Below are positions 50,120 through 58,534 of a stretch of 64,000 nt of DNA, piece by piece. The DNA is from Alphaproteobacteria bacterium (lineage in GTDB: Bacteria; Pseudomonadota; Alphaproteobacteria; Rhizobiales; CAJQND01). Both the position numbers and the translations under genes were made by a program. Under the pieces are notes generated by a model, which saw nothing but the letters and a program-made list of their open reading frames with translations, did not search any database and was not told the origin of the DNA. The stretch is from assembly GCA_024227565.1 (NCBI GenBank), contig JAAEUE010000333.1, positions 42,194 through 106,193 of the forward strand, given 5' to 3'. Numbering within the stretch: position 1 is the stretch's first letter; each line of letters starts with the position of its first letter.

Positions 50120-53100
50120 ATGACCGCTCATCCCTTTCCCCTTGCCGATTATCACCTGGACGACCGCTACGTTGAACCGGCAGGCCGCGTCTTTCTCACA
50201 GGCACCCAGGCCCTGGTGCGGGTGGTGCTGGACCAGGCCCGCAGGGACAAACGCGGCGGCTTGAACACCGGCGGCTACGTGTCCGGCTATCGTGGCTCGC
50301 CCCTCGGCGGGCTCGACATGGAGCTCTGGTGCCAGGAAGACCAACTGACCGATCTTGGGGTGAAGTTCCAGCCTGCGGTAAACGAGGATCTTGCCGCAAC
50401 CGCCGTGCTGGGGTCACAGCAGGTGGAGACCCAGCCCGGCCGCCAGGTGGAGGGCGTGTTTGGCCTCTGGTATGGCAAGGGCCCCGGCGTGGACCGGGCC
50501 GGCGATGCCCTCAAGCACGGCAACGCCTACGGCTCCTCTCCCCACGGCGGCGTGCTGGTTGTGGCAGGCGACGATCACGGCTGTGTTTCGTCCTCCATGC
50601 CCCATCAGTCTGATGTTGCTTTCATGGCCTGGTTCATGCCGACGCTGAACCCATCAAACATCGCAGAGTATCTGCAGTTCGGGGAATATGGGTATGCCCT
50701 GTCGCGCTACTCCGGCATGTGGGTGGGCTTCAAGGCGGTGTCCGAAACGGTCGAGGCGGCCGCGGTGGTGGAGCTGAAGCCGGACCGCACGTTTGCGCAG
50801 CCGGACTTCGAGATACCGCCAACAGGCTTGCACTATCGCTGGCCAGATTTGCCGGGGCCTCAGATTGAAGAACGCATGGAGGCCAAGAAGCATGCCGTCC
50901 AGGCCTTTGCGCACGCCAACCCAATCGACCGCTGCATCCACAACACCAAGAACGCCGTGTTCGGTTTCGTGACCACTGGCAAAGGGCATCTCGATTTGAT
51001 GGAAGCCTTGCGCCTGCTGGGGTTGGATGAGGTGCGGTGCCGGGAGCTTGCCATCGACATCTACAAAGTTGGCATGGTCTGGCCGCTCGCCCGCAAGCAC
51101 GCCCTGGAGTTCGTGCGCGGCAAGCGCGAGGTCGTTGTGGTTGAGGAAAAGCGCGGCATCATTGAGAGCCAGTTCAAGGAGTATTTCTATGACTGGCCCG
51201 GCGACAAGCCCGACCGCATGGTTGGCAAGAATGATGAATATGGCAACCGCCTGATCCCCTGGACCGGCGAGCTTTCGCCTCTCCAGCTTGTGCCTTTGAT
51301 CGCGCGCCGGCTTGACGGCATCTTCCCCGGAGAGGGCTTTTTGCAACGGGCCGAAAAGCTCACCGGTTTCGACCCCGTCAGCGTTCAAGTCGATGGCGCG
51401 GCACGCACGCCATATTTCTGCTCCGGCTGCCCCCACAACACATCGACAAAGGTCCCTGAGGGCTCCAGCGCGCTTGCCGGCATCGGCTGTCATGTCATGG
51501 CAAGCTGGATGGACCGCAAAACCTCCTCCCTCATCCAAATGGGAGGGGAGGGCGTAAACTGGGCGGCTTCCTCCCTGTTCACCGGAAAAGGCCACGTGTT
51601 CCAAAACCTTGGCGAGGGCACCTGGTATCATTCAGGCTCCATGGCGATCCGCCAGGCCATCGCGGCCAAGGCCAACATCACCTACAAGATCCTCTACAAT
51701 GACGCTGTGGCCATGACGGGCGGGCAACCGGTTGACGGCCCGGTGAGCGTTGAAGCCATCGCCCACGCCTGCCGGGCCGAAGGGGTGGAGCGCATTGCGC
51801 TCGTCTCCAGCGAGCCGGAACGCTTTGCCAAGGCAGACTTGCCGGCGCGGGCCACCTTGCACGGCAGAGCAGAGCTGGATGGGGTCCAGCGCGAACTGCG
51901 CCAAGTGCCGGGCGTCAGCGTGCTCATCTACGACCAGGCGTGCGCCACCGAACTGCGCAGACGGCGCAAGCGCGGCGAAGTACGGGCCCCTGATAAGCAT
52001 GTGGTCATCAACGAGCTTGTGTGTGAGGGGTGCGGGGACTGTTCGGTGGAGTCCAATTGCCTCAGTGTGGAGCCGGTGGAAACCGAGTTCGGCCGCAAGC
52101 GGCAGATCAACCAATCCACATGCAACAAGGACTTTTCCTGCCTGAACGGGTTTTGCCCCAGCTTCGTCACTGTTGAGGGCCGCCTGCGCAAGAGCAGAAG
52201 CGGTGCACAGGTTGATGCGCAGAGCCTCGCTGCAGAGCTGCCCCTGCCGGAACCGAAACCCTTGAAGCAGCCGTTTAACCTTCTCATCACCGGGGTTGGC
52301 GGCACCGGTGTGGTGACCATCGGCGCGCTGGTGACCATGGCGGCCCACCTGGAGGGCAAGGGCGCAAGCGTTCTGGATTTCACTGGCTTTGCGCAGAAGT
52401 ATGGCTCTGTTTTGAGCTATGTGCGCATTGCCGACACCCCGGCCGCCATCCATCAGGCGCGCATAGACGTGGGCGCAGCGGATGCTGTGATCGGCTGCGA
52501 CATGGTTGTCACATCATCCCCGAAGGCCTCGTCCTGCTGCAGCCCGCGTACGGGCATCGTTCTCAACCATGCGTCCATGCCAACCGGCGACATCGTTTTG
52601 CACCGGGACGCGGATCTTGCGATTGATCACCGGCGGCAGGCCATTGAGCAGGCCGTGGGTGCGGACAATGTCTTCGGCTTTGATGCCAACGCACAGTCTG
52701 AACATCTGCTTGGCGACAGTGTGTATGCAAACGTGATGATGCTTGGCGCGGCTTGGCAAAAAGGGTTGGTGCCGGTGTCGGCTGAGGCGCTCATGCAGGC
52801 GATCGCATTAAACAATGTGGCGGTTGAGGCGAACAAAAAGGCGTTCGCGCTTGGCCGGGTTTTGATTAGCGACCCTGCAAAGCTGCCCGCGCCAGAGGCT
52901 AGAGTGAGCCCTGCAGGTCAATCGCTTGAACACCTGATCAGAAGGCGAAAGGACTTTCTTGCCGCCTACCAGAACGATGCCTGGGCAGACCGCTATGCCA
53001 AGAGGATCGAAACTTTCGCGGCATCCATGCCAGACGAGCTGGTGCGTGCCGCGGCCCAGGCGTTGTTCAAACTCATGAGCTGCAAAGACGAATATGAGGT

Positions 53101-53503
53101 GGCCCGTCTCCACACGGACCCGGCGTTTCATGCGCAAATAGCCAGCCGTTTTGAGAGCGGCGCCAAACTGGTGCACCATCTCGCCCCGCCGCTTCTGGCG
53201 TTTCGCAAAGACCCCCGGGGCCGGCCGCGCAAGGTGGCCTTCACCTTTGGCATTCAGACGGGATTTAAGATTCTGACGCGGCTTCGTTTTTTGCGGGGAA
53301 CAATTTTCGATCCCTTTGGATACACAGCCGAACGCCGGCAAGAGCGGGATCTTCTAGAGCGCTATGAAGCTTTGTTGACGCGCTGCGAAGCGCAATTCGA
53401 TCCAAATCGCAAAGAGGAATGGCAAGAGCAGTTGACCGCGCCCCTCAACATCCGGGGGTTTGGTCCGGTCAAAGAGGCGGCGATCCGCGATTGGCGCGCG
53501 TAG
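50120..53503 (+). CDS. Fused indolepyruvate ferredoxin oxidoreductase (IorA-IorB)
   Basis: A 1,127-residue single-chain IOR that decarboxylates aryl- or branched-chain 2-oxo acids to acyl-CoA with reduction of ferredoxin. TPP-binding IorA part covers about 1-590 (CSGCPHNTST near 437-446, GIGCHVMASWM, GEGVNW and ILYNDAVAMTGGQP); a ferredoxin-like cluster near 638-680 (CEGCGDCSVESNC, CNKDFSCLNGFCP); the IorB gamma domain follows with LLITGVGGTGVVTIGALV near 722-739; then about 250 C-terminal residues. Ribosome site GGAG at six bases. Likely part of aromatic or branched-chain amino acid degradation. Confidence 0.9.
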   Translation: MTAHPFPLADYHLDDRYVEPAGRVFLTGTQALVRVVLDQARRDKRGGLNTGGYVSGYRGSPLGGLDMELWCQEDQLTDLGVKFQPAVNEDLAATAVLGSQQVETQPGRQVEGVFGLWYGKGPGVDRAGDALKHGNAYGSSPHGGVLVVAGDDHGCVSSSMPHQSDVAFMAWFMPTLNPSNIAEYLQFGEYGYALSRYSGMWVGFKAVSETVEAAAVVELKPDRTFAQPDFEIPPTGLHYRWPDLPGPQIEERMEAKKHAVQAFAHANPIDRCIHNTKNAVFGFVTTGKGHLDLMEALRLLGLDEVRCRELAIDIYKVGMVWPLARKHALEFVRGKREVVVVEEKRGIIESQFKEYFYDWPGDKPDRMVGKNDEYGNRLIPWTGELSPLQLVPLIARRLDGIFPGEGFLQRAEKLTGFDPVSVQVDGAARTPYFCSGCPHNTSTKVPEGSSALAGIGCHVMASWMDRKTSSLIQMGGEGVNWAASSLFTGKGHVFQNLGEGTWYHSGSMAIRQAIAAKANITYKILYNDAVAMTGGQPVDGPVSVEAIAHACRAEGVERIALVSSEPERFAKADLPARATLHGRAELDGVQRELRQVPGVSVLIYDQACATELRRRRKRGEVRAPDKHVVINELVCEGCGDCSVESNCLSVEPVETEFGRKRQINQSTCNKDFSCLNGFCPSFVTVEGRLRKSRSGAQVDAQSLAAELPLPEPKPLKQPFNLLITGVGGTGVVTIGALVTMAAHLEGKGASVLDFTGFAQKYGSVLSYVRIADTPAAIHQARIDVGAADAVIGCDMVVTSSPKASSCCSPRTGIVLNHASMPTGDIVLHRDADLAIDHRRQAIEQAVGADNVFGFDANAQSEHLLGDSVYANVMMLGAAWQKGLVPVSAEALMQAIALNNVAVEANKKAFALGRVLISDPAKLPAPEARVSPAGQSLEHLIRRRKDFLAAYQNDAWADRYAKRIETFAASMPDELVRAAAQALFKLMSCKDEYEVARLHTDPAFHAQIASRFESGAKLVHHLAPPLLAFRKDPRGRPRKVAFTFGIQTGFKILTRLRFLRGTIFDPFGYTAERRQERDLLERYEALLTRCEAQFDPNRKEEWQEQLTAPLNIRGFGPVKEAAIRDWRA

Positions 53504-53538
53504 AACGCGGCGGCTCTGAAGCCTGCCGAACCACAGCG

Positions 53539-54000
53539 CTACCAGACCACATCCAGGCCTTCCACATCGGGCACAAGACCAATGTGCTCAACCGCAGCCT
53601 TGGCGCGCGCTTCATCGCCGGCGCCCGTATCTCCGGCAACGGCAATGGCCCCGACCAAAACCCCGTTCTCATCGCGCATGATCACGCCCCCAAGAGCGCC
53701 CCACAGGGGTGCGCCAGTGGAGCTTTGGGCAACCCGGGAGGCGCTGCTGAACCAGGTCGGTTTTTTCTGCGCCAAATCCATGATGGCCCGGGTTGGCATG
53801 CCAATCGCCACGCACGATTTGGCTTTCGATTGCGCAATGTCGAGAAGCAACGCAGGGGCATCAGGTTCGCGCGCAGCAATCAGGGTGTGGCCGCCGGCGT
53901 CCGCCACGGCCACCGCAAGCCGGATTGAAGGATGCACGCGTTCGCCCGCAAAAGCGAAGTCGACAATCTTGTGAAGCTGCTCAATCGTCAGGGTCGTCAT
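53539..54000 (-). CDS. GlcG/HbpS-like heme-binding family protein
   Basis: A 153-residue GlcG/HbpS family protein: RLAVAVADAGGHTLIAAREPDAPALLLDIAQSKAKSCVAIGMPT, GGVIMRDENGVLVGAIAVAGDTGAGDEARAKAAVEHIG. Role unclear in most bacteria; often next to oxidase or catabolic genes. Start at the ATG following GAGGAG. Follows the cysteine-dioxygenase-like gene by 52 bp. Confidence 0.8.
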   Translation of the reverse strand: MTTLTIEQLHKIVDFAFAGERVHPSIRLAVAVADAGGHTLIAAREPDAPALLLDIAQSKAKSCVAIGMPTRAIMDLAQKKPTWFSSASRVAQSSTGAPLWGALGGVIMRDENGVLVGAIAVAGDTGAGDEARAKAAVEHIGLVPDVEGLDVVW

Positions 54001-54052
54001 CGCAAGCTCCTCTCGGGTATCGGTTGTTGGTTCTGAACGAAGCGCTGAGGGT

Positions 54053-54658
54053 TCAGCGGGCGTCGGTGATGCTGCCCAGCTCATTCAGATGAAAGGGTTC
54101 AGCTTCGCCCCGATCAAGATCGTATTTCCAACGCTCGCCCTGCAACACGAAGTTTTTGGCATAAAGGTGCAGATGCAAGAGAGGTTTGCCATCCATGGCA
54201 TTGACCTCGTGAATGCCGTCCGGCTGCATGGTTGCAGCCTCGCCGGCGGCAACCACCACCTCGCCCTTTTTGACAAGCGGGCCCTCTCCAGGCTCGTCAG
54301 GCCCCCGGCGCAGGTAAAGCTGGTGCCGTTCCCGGCCACGGACACCAGCGATAATGGCCCTGGCGACCCCATGGTCATGGGGCGCATAATATTGATGCGG
54401 GGCACCGGAATTCACATAAAGCGCATAGCCGCCATCGGGAGCTTCGTGAATCAGGTAAGAGCACTCCATGGCATCGTCTTGGGGCAGGGGGAAGTCCTCG
54501 AAGGTGAACAGGTCGTCGCGCGCTGCCAGGGCAATCAGGTGAGCCTTTCCCGCCTCCAGGTTTTCCAACGAGGGGCCCTTGTCCATCACCGAAGCAATGT
54601 CGCTCATGGCCTGGGCTATCACACGGTTGCGTTCCTGTTTGCGTTCGCTCATTTCCAT
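54053..54658 (-). CDS. Cysteine-dioxygenase-type cupin
   Basis: A 201-residue cupin: HQYYAPHDHGVARAIIAGVRGRERHQLYL near 89-117 carries the His-x-His and later Glu/His pattern of the cysteine dioxygenase/thiol dioxygenase group; a second His is in GIHEVNAMDG near 155. Expected to oxidise a thiol or bind a metal; substrate not predictable. Start at the ATG after AAGGG (an ATG two codons later is equally possible). Same orientation as the GlcG-like gene. Confidence 0.7.
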   Translation of the reverse strand: MEMSERKQERNRVIAQAMSDIASVMDKGPSLENLEAGKAHLIALAARDDLFTFEDFPLPQDDAMECSYLIHEAPDGGYALYVNSGAPHQYYAPHDHGVARAIIAGVRGRERHQLYLRRGPDEPGEGPLVKKGEVVVAAGEAATMQPDGIHEVNAMDGKPLLHLHLYAKNFVLQGERWKYDLDRGEAEPFHLNELGSITDAR

Positions 54659-54730
54659 GCCACCCTTATCCTGCCGGCAGCATATTGCCCTCAAACGCCC
54701 GGCGCGGCTACAGCCTTGAGATCTTGCCCG

Positions 54731-56305
54731 TCAGTTCCAATAACATACACGGCGTGCACCGCGCTTGCGAGCGCCGCTGGCAGTACGGTTGCTGCCTCCA
54801 ACGCAGGTAAGGCGGCCGTACTTCGTATTTCTGGAAGACCGTCTTCCGGCCGCCAAGGTCCCGGCAGGCCAGACAACTTCAGAATACCGCGAGGCATTCG
54901 GCCGGCGCACGTTTGAGCTTTTGGATTTTTTCTTCTTCTTTGTGCGCTTGGTTGGCGCTGTCACGGTTTTTTTCGGTTTGGGTTCGGTGCGCTTGGCCAC
55001 GCAACGCCCTGCTTTCGTTAGCTGTTGGTTCTTTTCGCAAGCCTTGAGAACACAACGCCCCTGCTTTGCGACATGCCTGCGGCCACACGCCAAGGGGCAC
55101 ACTCTGCTACGGCGTTTGGACAGTAGCTCGAACGTTTTCGGAACCGGATCCAAAGATGCTAGTTTTAACTTGGCGTGGCGGGCGAAGCTGGCCAAGGCGT
55201 TTCTGCTCTTACGCCCCCAGTCGCCGTCTGCCCGGCCGGCAGAACATCCCAGCCGGTTGAGCTCGGTTTGGATGTTTTTCACCAGAGCGCCCTGGTCGAT
55301 TTGGGGTTCGCTTTCCGTCTTTGTGGGCTCTGGCGGTGCAGTGGGCTTGGAAAGCAAGGCAATCTTCTGCTTTAGCTCAGTAAGCCGTAACTTTGCCAAC
55401 CCTGAAAATGTGCCGTTCGGGAACTTTCTCAAAAACTCATGATAGACCGCAGCGTTGCTGCTCTTTTGGATGGAGTTCCAGAATGTGAGTTCAAGATTGT
55501 TGCGTCCAAGAACCCCTTGATTAACGCTTTGAACGGGGACCGGCTTGGCAGCGGGAACAAAGTAAAAATCGCCGCGCAACGAAGACTCCTCCCACGGGGT
55601 CTGCTGACCATTTGTCTCTGTTTCAACCTTGACCCGAACCTGCTTGAACACCTGTTCCACAGAGAGGCCCGGCTGGCGCACAGCTCGTGACAGGGCGAGA
55701 GTATACGCCGAGTGCCGGCCTCGGCCGTCGTCTGCAACCTGCCCTGGCGCTGCGGAGAAAGCCAGAAGCGTTCCACTCGCCGCCTGCGCCCGGGCAAGAC
55801 CACGAGCGTTTGAGCGGAATCTGCTTTTGTAGGGATTGTTCCGGCAGGCATCCAGGACCACAAGGTTGAGCTTGTTTCCAGCCGATTCCATGTGGGTCAG
55901 GATGTCAGAAGCGCTGATGGTCTCCAAGGTGAGATCAGCCTGGGTTTCCACGCGCGCGCCTAGCGGTACGAGGTAGTTGGCGCCACGGGCCTGGACCCCA
56001 TGTCCTGCGTAGTAAAAAAGCCCCACGGTGTCCTTTCCCGAACTGCGCAGTTTTCGAGAGAAGTCGCCGATCGCCCTATTCATCGCAAGGAGATCGGAGT
56101 CTGTTGCCATGGTGACATCGAAACCCACATCTTTGAGGGTTTGTGACATCAGAGTGGCATCGTTCTTCGGATTATCAAGCGTAGAAATTTTGGTGTACGC
56201 CGAATTTCCGATCACCAGGGCGATACGTTTCTCGGCCTGGACCGTGCTAGTGTTTGCGATCAACGCCAGCGCGATGAGCACCAAGATATAGAGTGATTTG
56301 TTCAA
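54731..56305 (-). CDS. Exported caspase family (C14) protease with peptidoglycan-binding-like tail
   Basis: A 524-residue protein starting at a TTG (AGGGG upstream). Signal peptide 1-24. Caspase/metacaspase domain 25-250: RIALVIGNSAYTKISTLDNPKNDA near 27-50, His102 in YYAGHGV, Cys154 in LDACRNNP. The C-terminal half has a peptidoglycan-binding-like helix pair (LVKNIQTELNRLGCSAGRADGDWGRKSRNALASFA near 340-375), then a Cys-rich part with CPLACGRR and CVLKACEKN, and a Lys/Arg/Pro-rich region near 430-470. Probably periplasmic or wall-attached. No relation seen to its neighbours. Confidence 0.8.
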   Translation of the reverse strand: MNKSLYILVLIALALIANTSTVQAEKRIALVIGNSAYTKISTLDNPKNDATLMSQTLKDVGFDVTMATDSDLLAMNRAIGDFSRKLRSSGKDTVGLFYYAGHGVQARGANYLVPLGARVETQADLTLETISASDILTHMESAGNKLNLVVLDACRNNPYKSRFRSNARGLARAQAASGTLLAFSAAPGQVADDGRGRHSAYTLALSRAVRQPGLSVEQVFKQVRVKVETETNGQQTPWEESSLRGDFYFVPAAKPVPVQSVNQGVLGRNNLELTFWNSIQKSSNAAVYHEFLRKFPNGTFSGLAKLRLTELKQKIALLSKPTAPPEPTKTESEPQIDQGALVKNIQTELNRLGCSAGRADGDWGRKSRNALASFARHAKLKLASLDPVPKTFELLSKRRSRVCPLACGRRHVAKQGRCVLKACEKNQQLTKAGRCVAKRTEPKPKKTVTAPTKRTKKKKKSKSSNVRRPNASRYSEVVWPAGTLAAGRRSSRNTKYGRLTCVGGSNRTASGARKRGARRVCYWN

Positions 56306-56430
56306 GATTTGCCAACCCCTAGAATGAGTACTAATAGTGATAGGGCAAAAATCACCGAATAGGAAGCGTTACGAAGGTCAATACACACACCTAACATACC
56401 GCCAAATCTGTATATAATGCGAAAGTCAAA
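56306..56430. promoter_or_regulatory. Divergent region, caspase / small secreted protein
   Basis: 125 bp without a gene. On the minus strand it has TGTGTATTGACCTTCGTAAC (complement of 56368-56387), 63 bp before the caspase start, matching the motif before the CHAT gene. Possible -35 TTGACC; no strong -10. Confidence 0.4.
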
Positions 56431-56772
56431 ATGATGAAGTTAGAAACTGTAATAAGAGTACATCAGCGTTTGAGTATACAATGTCGGGATGCAGATGGCA
56501 TCCGCATGGTGACTGCATGCGTGACTGCGTTCTTTCTATCGATTTTTGTGATTGTTTCGCTGGCATCTCAGGCGGATGCGGTCGTCGGGCTCAAAGTGCT
56601 GAAGAAGGAGCCGCCGGCCGGGCACCTCAGGTCGGATGAAAGAGTTCTTGTGGACGACGCCTCATGTCCTGAAGGACAGATCAAGCTTGTCATCGGAGGA
56701 AGCAATCGGGTTTACAAGACCAACACGGTTATCCCGGGAAAACCCCGCAGTCGAAAGTGCATCGCAAGATAA
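56431..56772 (+). CDS. Small secreted protein of unknown function
   Basis: A 113-residue frame; the ATG at 56506 (MVTACVTAFFLSIFVIVSLASQADA) would give a standard signal peptide, the ATG at 56431 a 25-residue longer N-terminus. The mature part has two Cys (SCPEGQIKLVIGG, SRKCIAR) and the pattern PPAGHLRSDERVLVDDASCPEGQIK. I recall it from small alphaproteobacterial proteins, possibly DUF6719, but cannot verify that. Divergent from the caspase gene. Confidence 0.6.
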   Translation: MMKLETVIRVHQRLSIQCRDADGIRMVTACVTAFFLSIFVIVSLASQADAVVGLKVLKKEPPAGHLRSDERVLVDDASCPEGQIKLVIGGSNRVYKTNTVIPGKPRSRKCIAR

Positions 56773-56783
56773 CGCCTGAACGA

Positions 56784-58415
56784 TCATGCAGTAGGCAGGC
56801 TATAGTCTTCAAACGCCTGGCGCAGCTGCAGTTTTGAAATCTTGCCCGTGGCTGTGTGCGGGATTTCCTCCACAAAGGCCACATCGTCGGGCATCCACCA
56901 TTTGGCGATCTTGCCCTCCATGAACTTCAGGATATCGGCGCCGTCGGGCTCGGTGCCCTCCTTTTTCACGACCACAAGCAGCGGGCGTTCATCCCACTTG
57001 GGATGCTCAATGCCGATCACCGCCGCCTCTGCCACATCCGGGTGACCCACCGCGATGTTCTCCAAATCAATCGACGATATCCATTCGCCGCCAGACTTGA
57101 TCACATCCTTTGAGCGGTCGGTGATTTGCATGAAGCCGTATTCATCGACGGTGGAAACATCGCCTGTGTCGAAAAAGCCCTGGCCATCGAGAATATTGCC
57201 GCCTTCGCCTTTCAGATAGGCTTTGGAGATGCAAGGGCCGCGCACCACGAGGTGGCCGAAGGCCTTGCCGTCGCGCGGCAGTTCCTTCTCGTCATCATCG
57301 GTGATGCGCATCTCAACCGTGAAGGGCGGCCGGCCCTGCTTGAGCTTGATGGGCCACCATTCCTCCTGGCTCATGCCCTGCATGCCGCCCTTGCGGGTGC
57401 CCAACGTGCCCAACGGGCTCATCTCGGTCATGCCCCAAGCGTGGATCACCTCAATGTCGTAGCCTTCCTCAAACGCCTTCATCATGGATTCCGGACAGGC
57501 CGAGCCACCGATGACGACGCGCTTCAGGGCATCGAGCTTCTTCTCCGGGTTCTGTTCCAGATATTGCAGCAGCATCAGCCACACCGTGGGCACCGCCAGG
57601 GTGATCGTGGCCTGCTCTGTGTCCAGCAGTTCATAGATGCTGGCCCCGTCCATCTGTGCACCCGGCATAACCATCTTGGCGCCTGCCATGGGGGCTGAGA
57701 ACGCGGTGGACCAGGCATTGGCATGGAACATGGGCACCACGGGCATCACCGTGTCGGTGCTGAGGAAGCCCAGGGCATCGGCCATGTTGGTGGCCATGGC
57801 GTGCAGCACGTTGGAGCGGTGGGAATAGACCACGCCCTTGGGGTTGCCGGTGGTGCCGGACGTGTAGCACATGCCGCAGGCGGTGTTCTCGTCGAACTCG
57901 GGCCAGACGAAGTCATCATCGCCCTCGGCCAGAAGCTCCTCATAGCAGATGACCCCGCGCAATTTGGTCTCGGGCATGTGTTCGCGGTCGGTCATCACCA
58001 CGAAATTCGTGATCTTGGGCAACTTGTCCTGAATGGCCTCCAGGATCGGCACGAACGTCAGGTCCACGAAGAAGCAGGTGTCTTCGGCATGATCGATTAT
58101 GTAGACCAGCTGCTCTGGGAAAAGCCGGGGATTGAGCGTGTGCACCACGGCGCCGATGCCCATGATGGCATACCAACTTTCCAGGTGCCGATAGCCGTTC
58201 CAGGCCATTGTGCCCACAACGTCGCCCAGCTTGATGCCGCGCTTCTGGCAGCCGCTGGCCAGCTGTTTGGCCCGCCGGTTGAGGTCGGTGTAGGTTTGGC
58301 GGTGGATCGGCCCTTCAATGCTGCGTGAGACGATTTCCTGGTCTGGATGACAGGTTGCCGCGTGATCCAGCACCTTGTGGGCCAATAGTGGCCAGTCCTG
58401 CATTAGGCCTTGCAT
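56784..58415 (-). CDS. Acyl-CoA synthetase (AMP-binding, long-chain fatty acid type)
   Basis: A 543-residue ANL-family adenylate-forming enzyme: P-loop MCYTSGTTGNPKGVVYSH near 178-195, then VIHAWGMTEMSPLG near 323-336, DTGDVSTVDEYGFMQITDRSKDVIKSGGEWIS near 419-450 and TATGKISK near 520-527. It forms acyl-CoA from a fatty acid, ATP and CoA. Start at the ATG with GGAGGGAG. Divergent from an amidase gene. Confidence 0.9.
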   Translation of the reverse strand: MQGLMQDWPLLAHKVLDHAATCHPDQEIVSRSIEGPIHRQTYTDLNRRAKQLASGCQKRGIKLGDVVGTMAWNGYRHLESWYAIMGIGAVVHTLNPRLFPEQLVYIIDHAEDTCFFVDLTFVPILEAIQDKLPKITNFVVMTDREHMPETKLRGVICYEELLAEGDDDFVWPEFDENTACGMCYTSGTTGNPKGVVYSHRSNVLHAMATNMADALGFLSTDTVMPVVPMFHANAWSTAFSAPMAGAKMVMPGAQMDGASIYELLDTEQATITLAVPTVWLMLLQYLEQNPEKKLDALKRVVIGGSACPESMMKAFEEGYDIEVIHAWGMTEMSPLGTLGTRKGGMQGMSQEEWWPIKLKQGRPPFTVEMRITDDDEKELPRDGKAFGHLVVRGPCISKAYLKGEGGNILDGQGFFDTGDVSTVDEYGFMQITDRSKDVIKSGGEWISSIDLENIAVGHPDVAEAAVIGIEHPKWDERPLLVVVKKEGTEPDGADILKFMEGKIAKWWMPDDVAFVEEIPHTATGKISKLQLRQAFEDYSLPTA

Positions 58416-58534
58416 TTTCGCTCCCTCCACCTTGCGTTTTGCGCGCAATTAGTTTCCCTTGGGGCGCAAGGATATAACGATCAATCAGACTTGTCACAAC
58501 TGCCTTGTCGGATCGCGAAAACCAGAGGTGCCCC

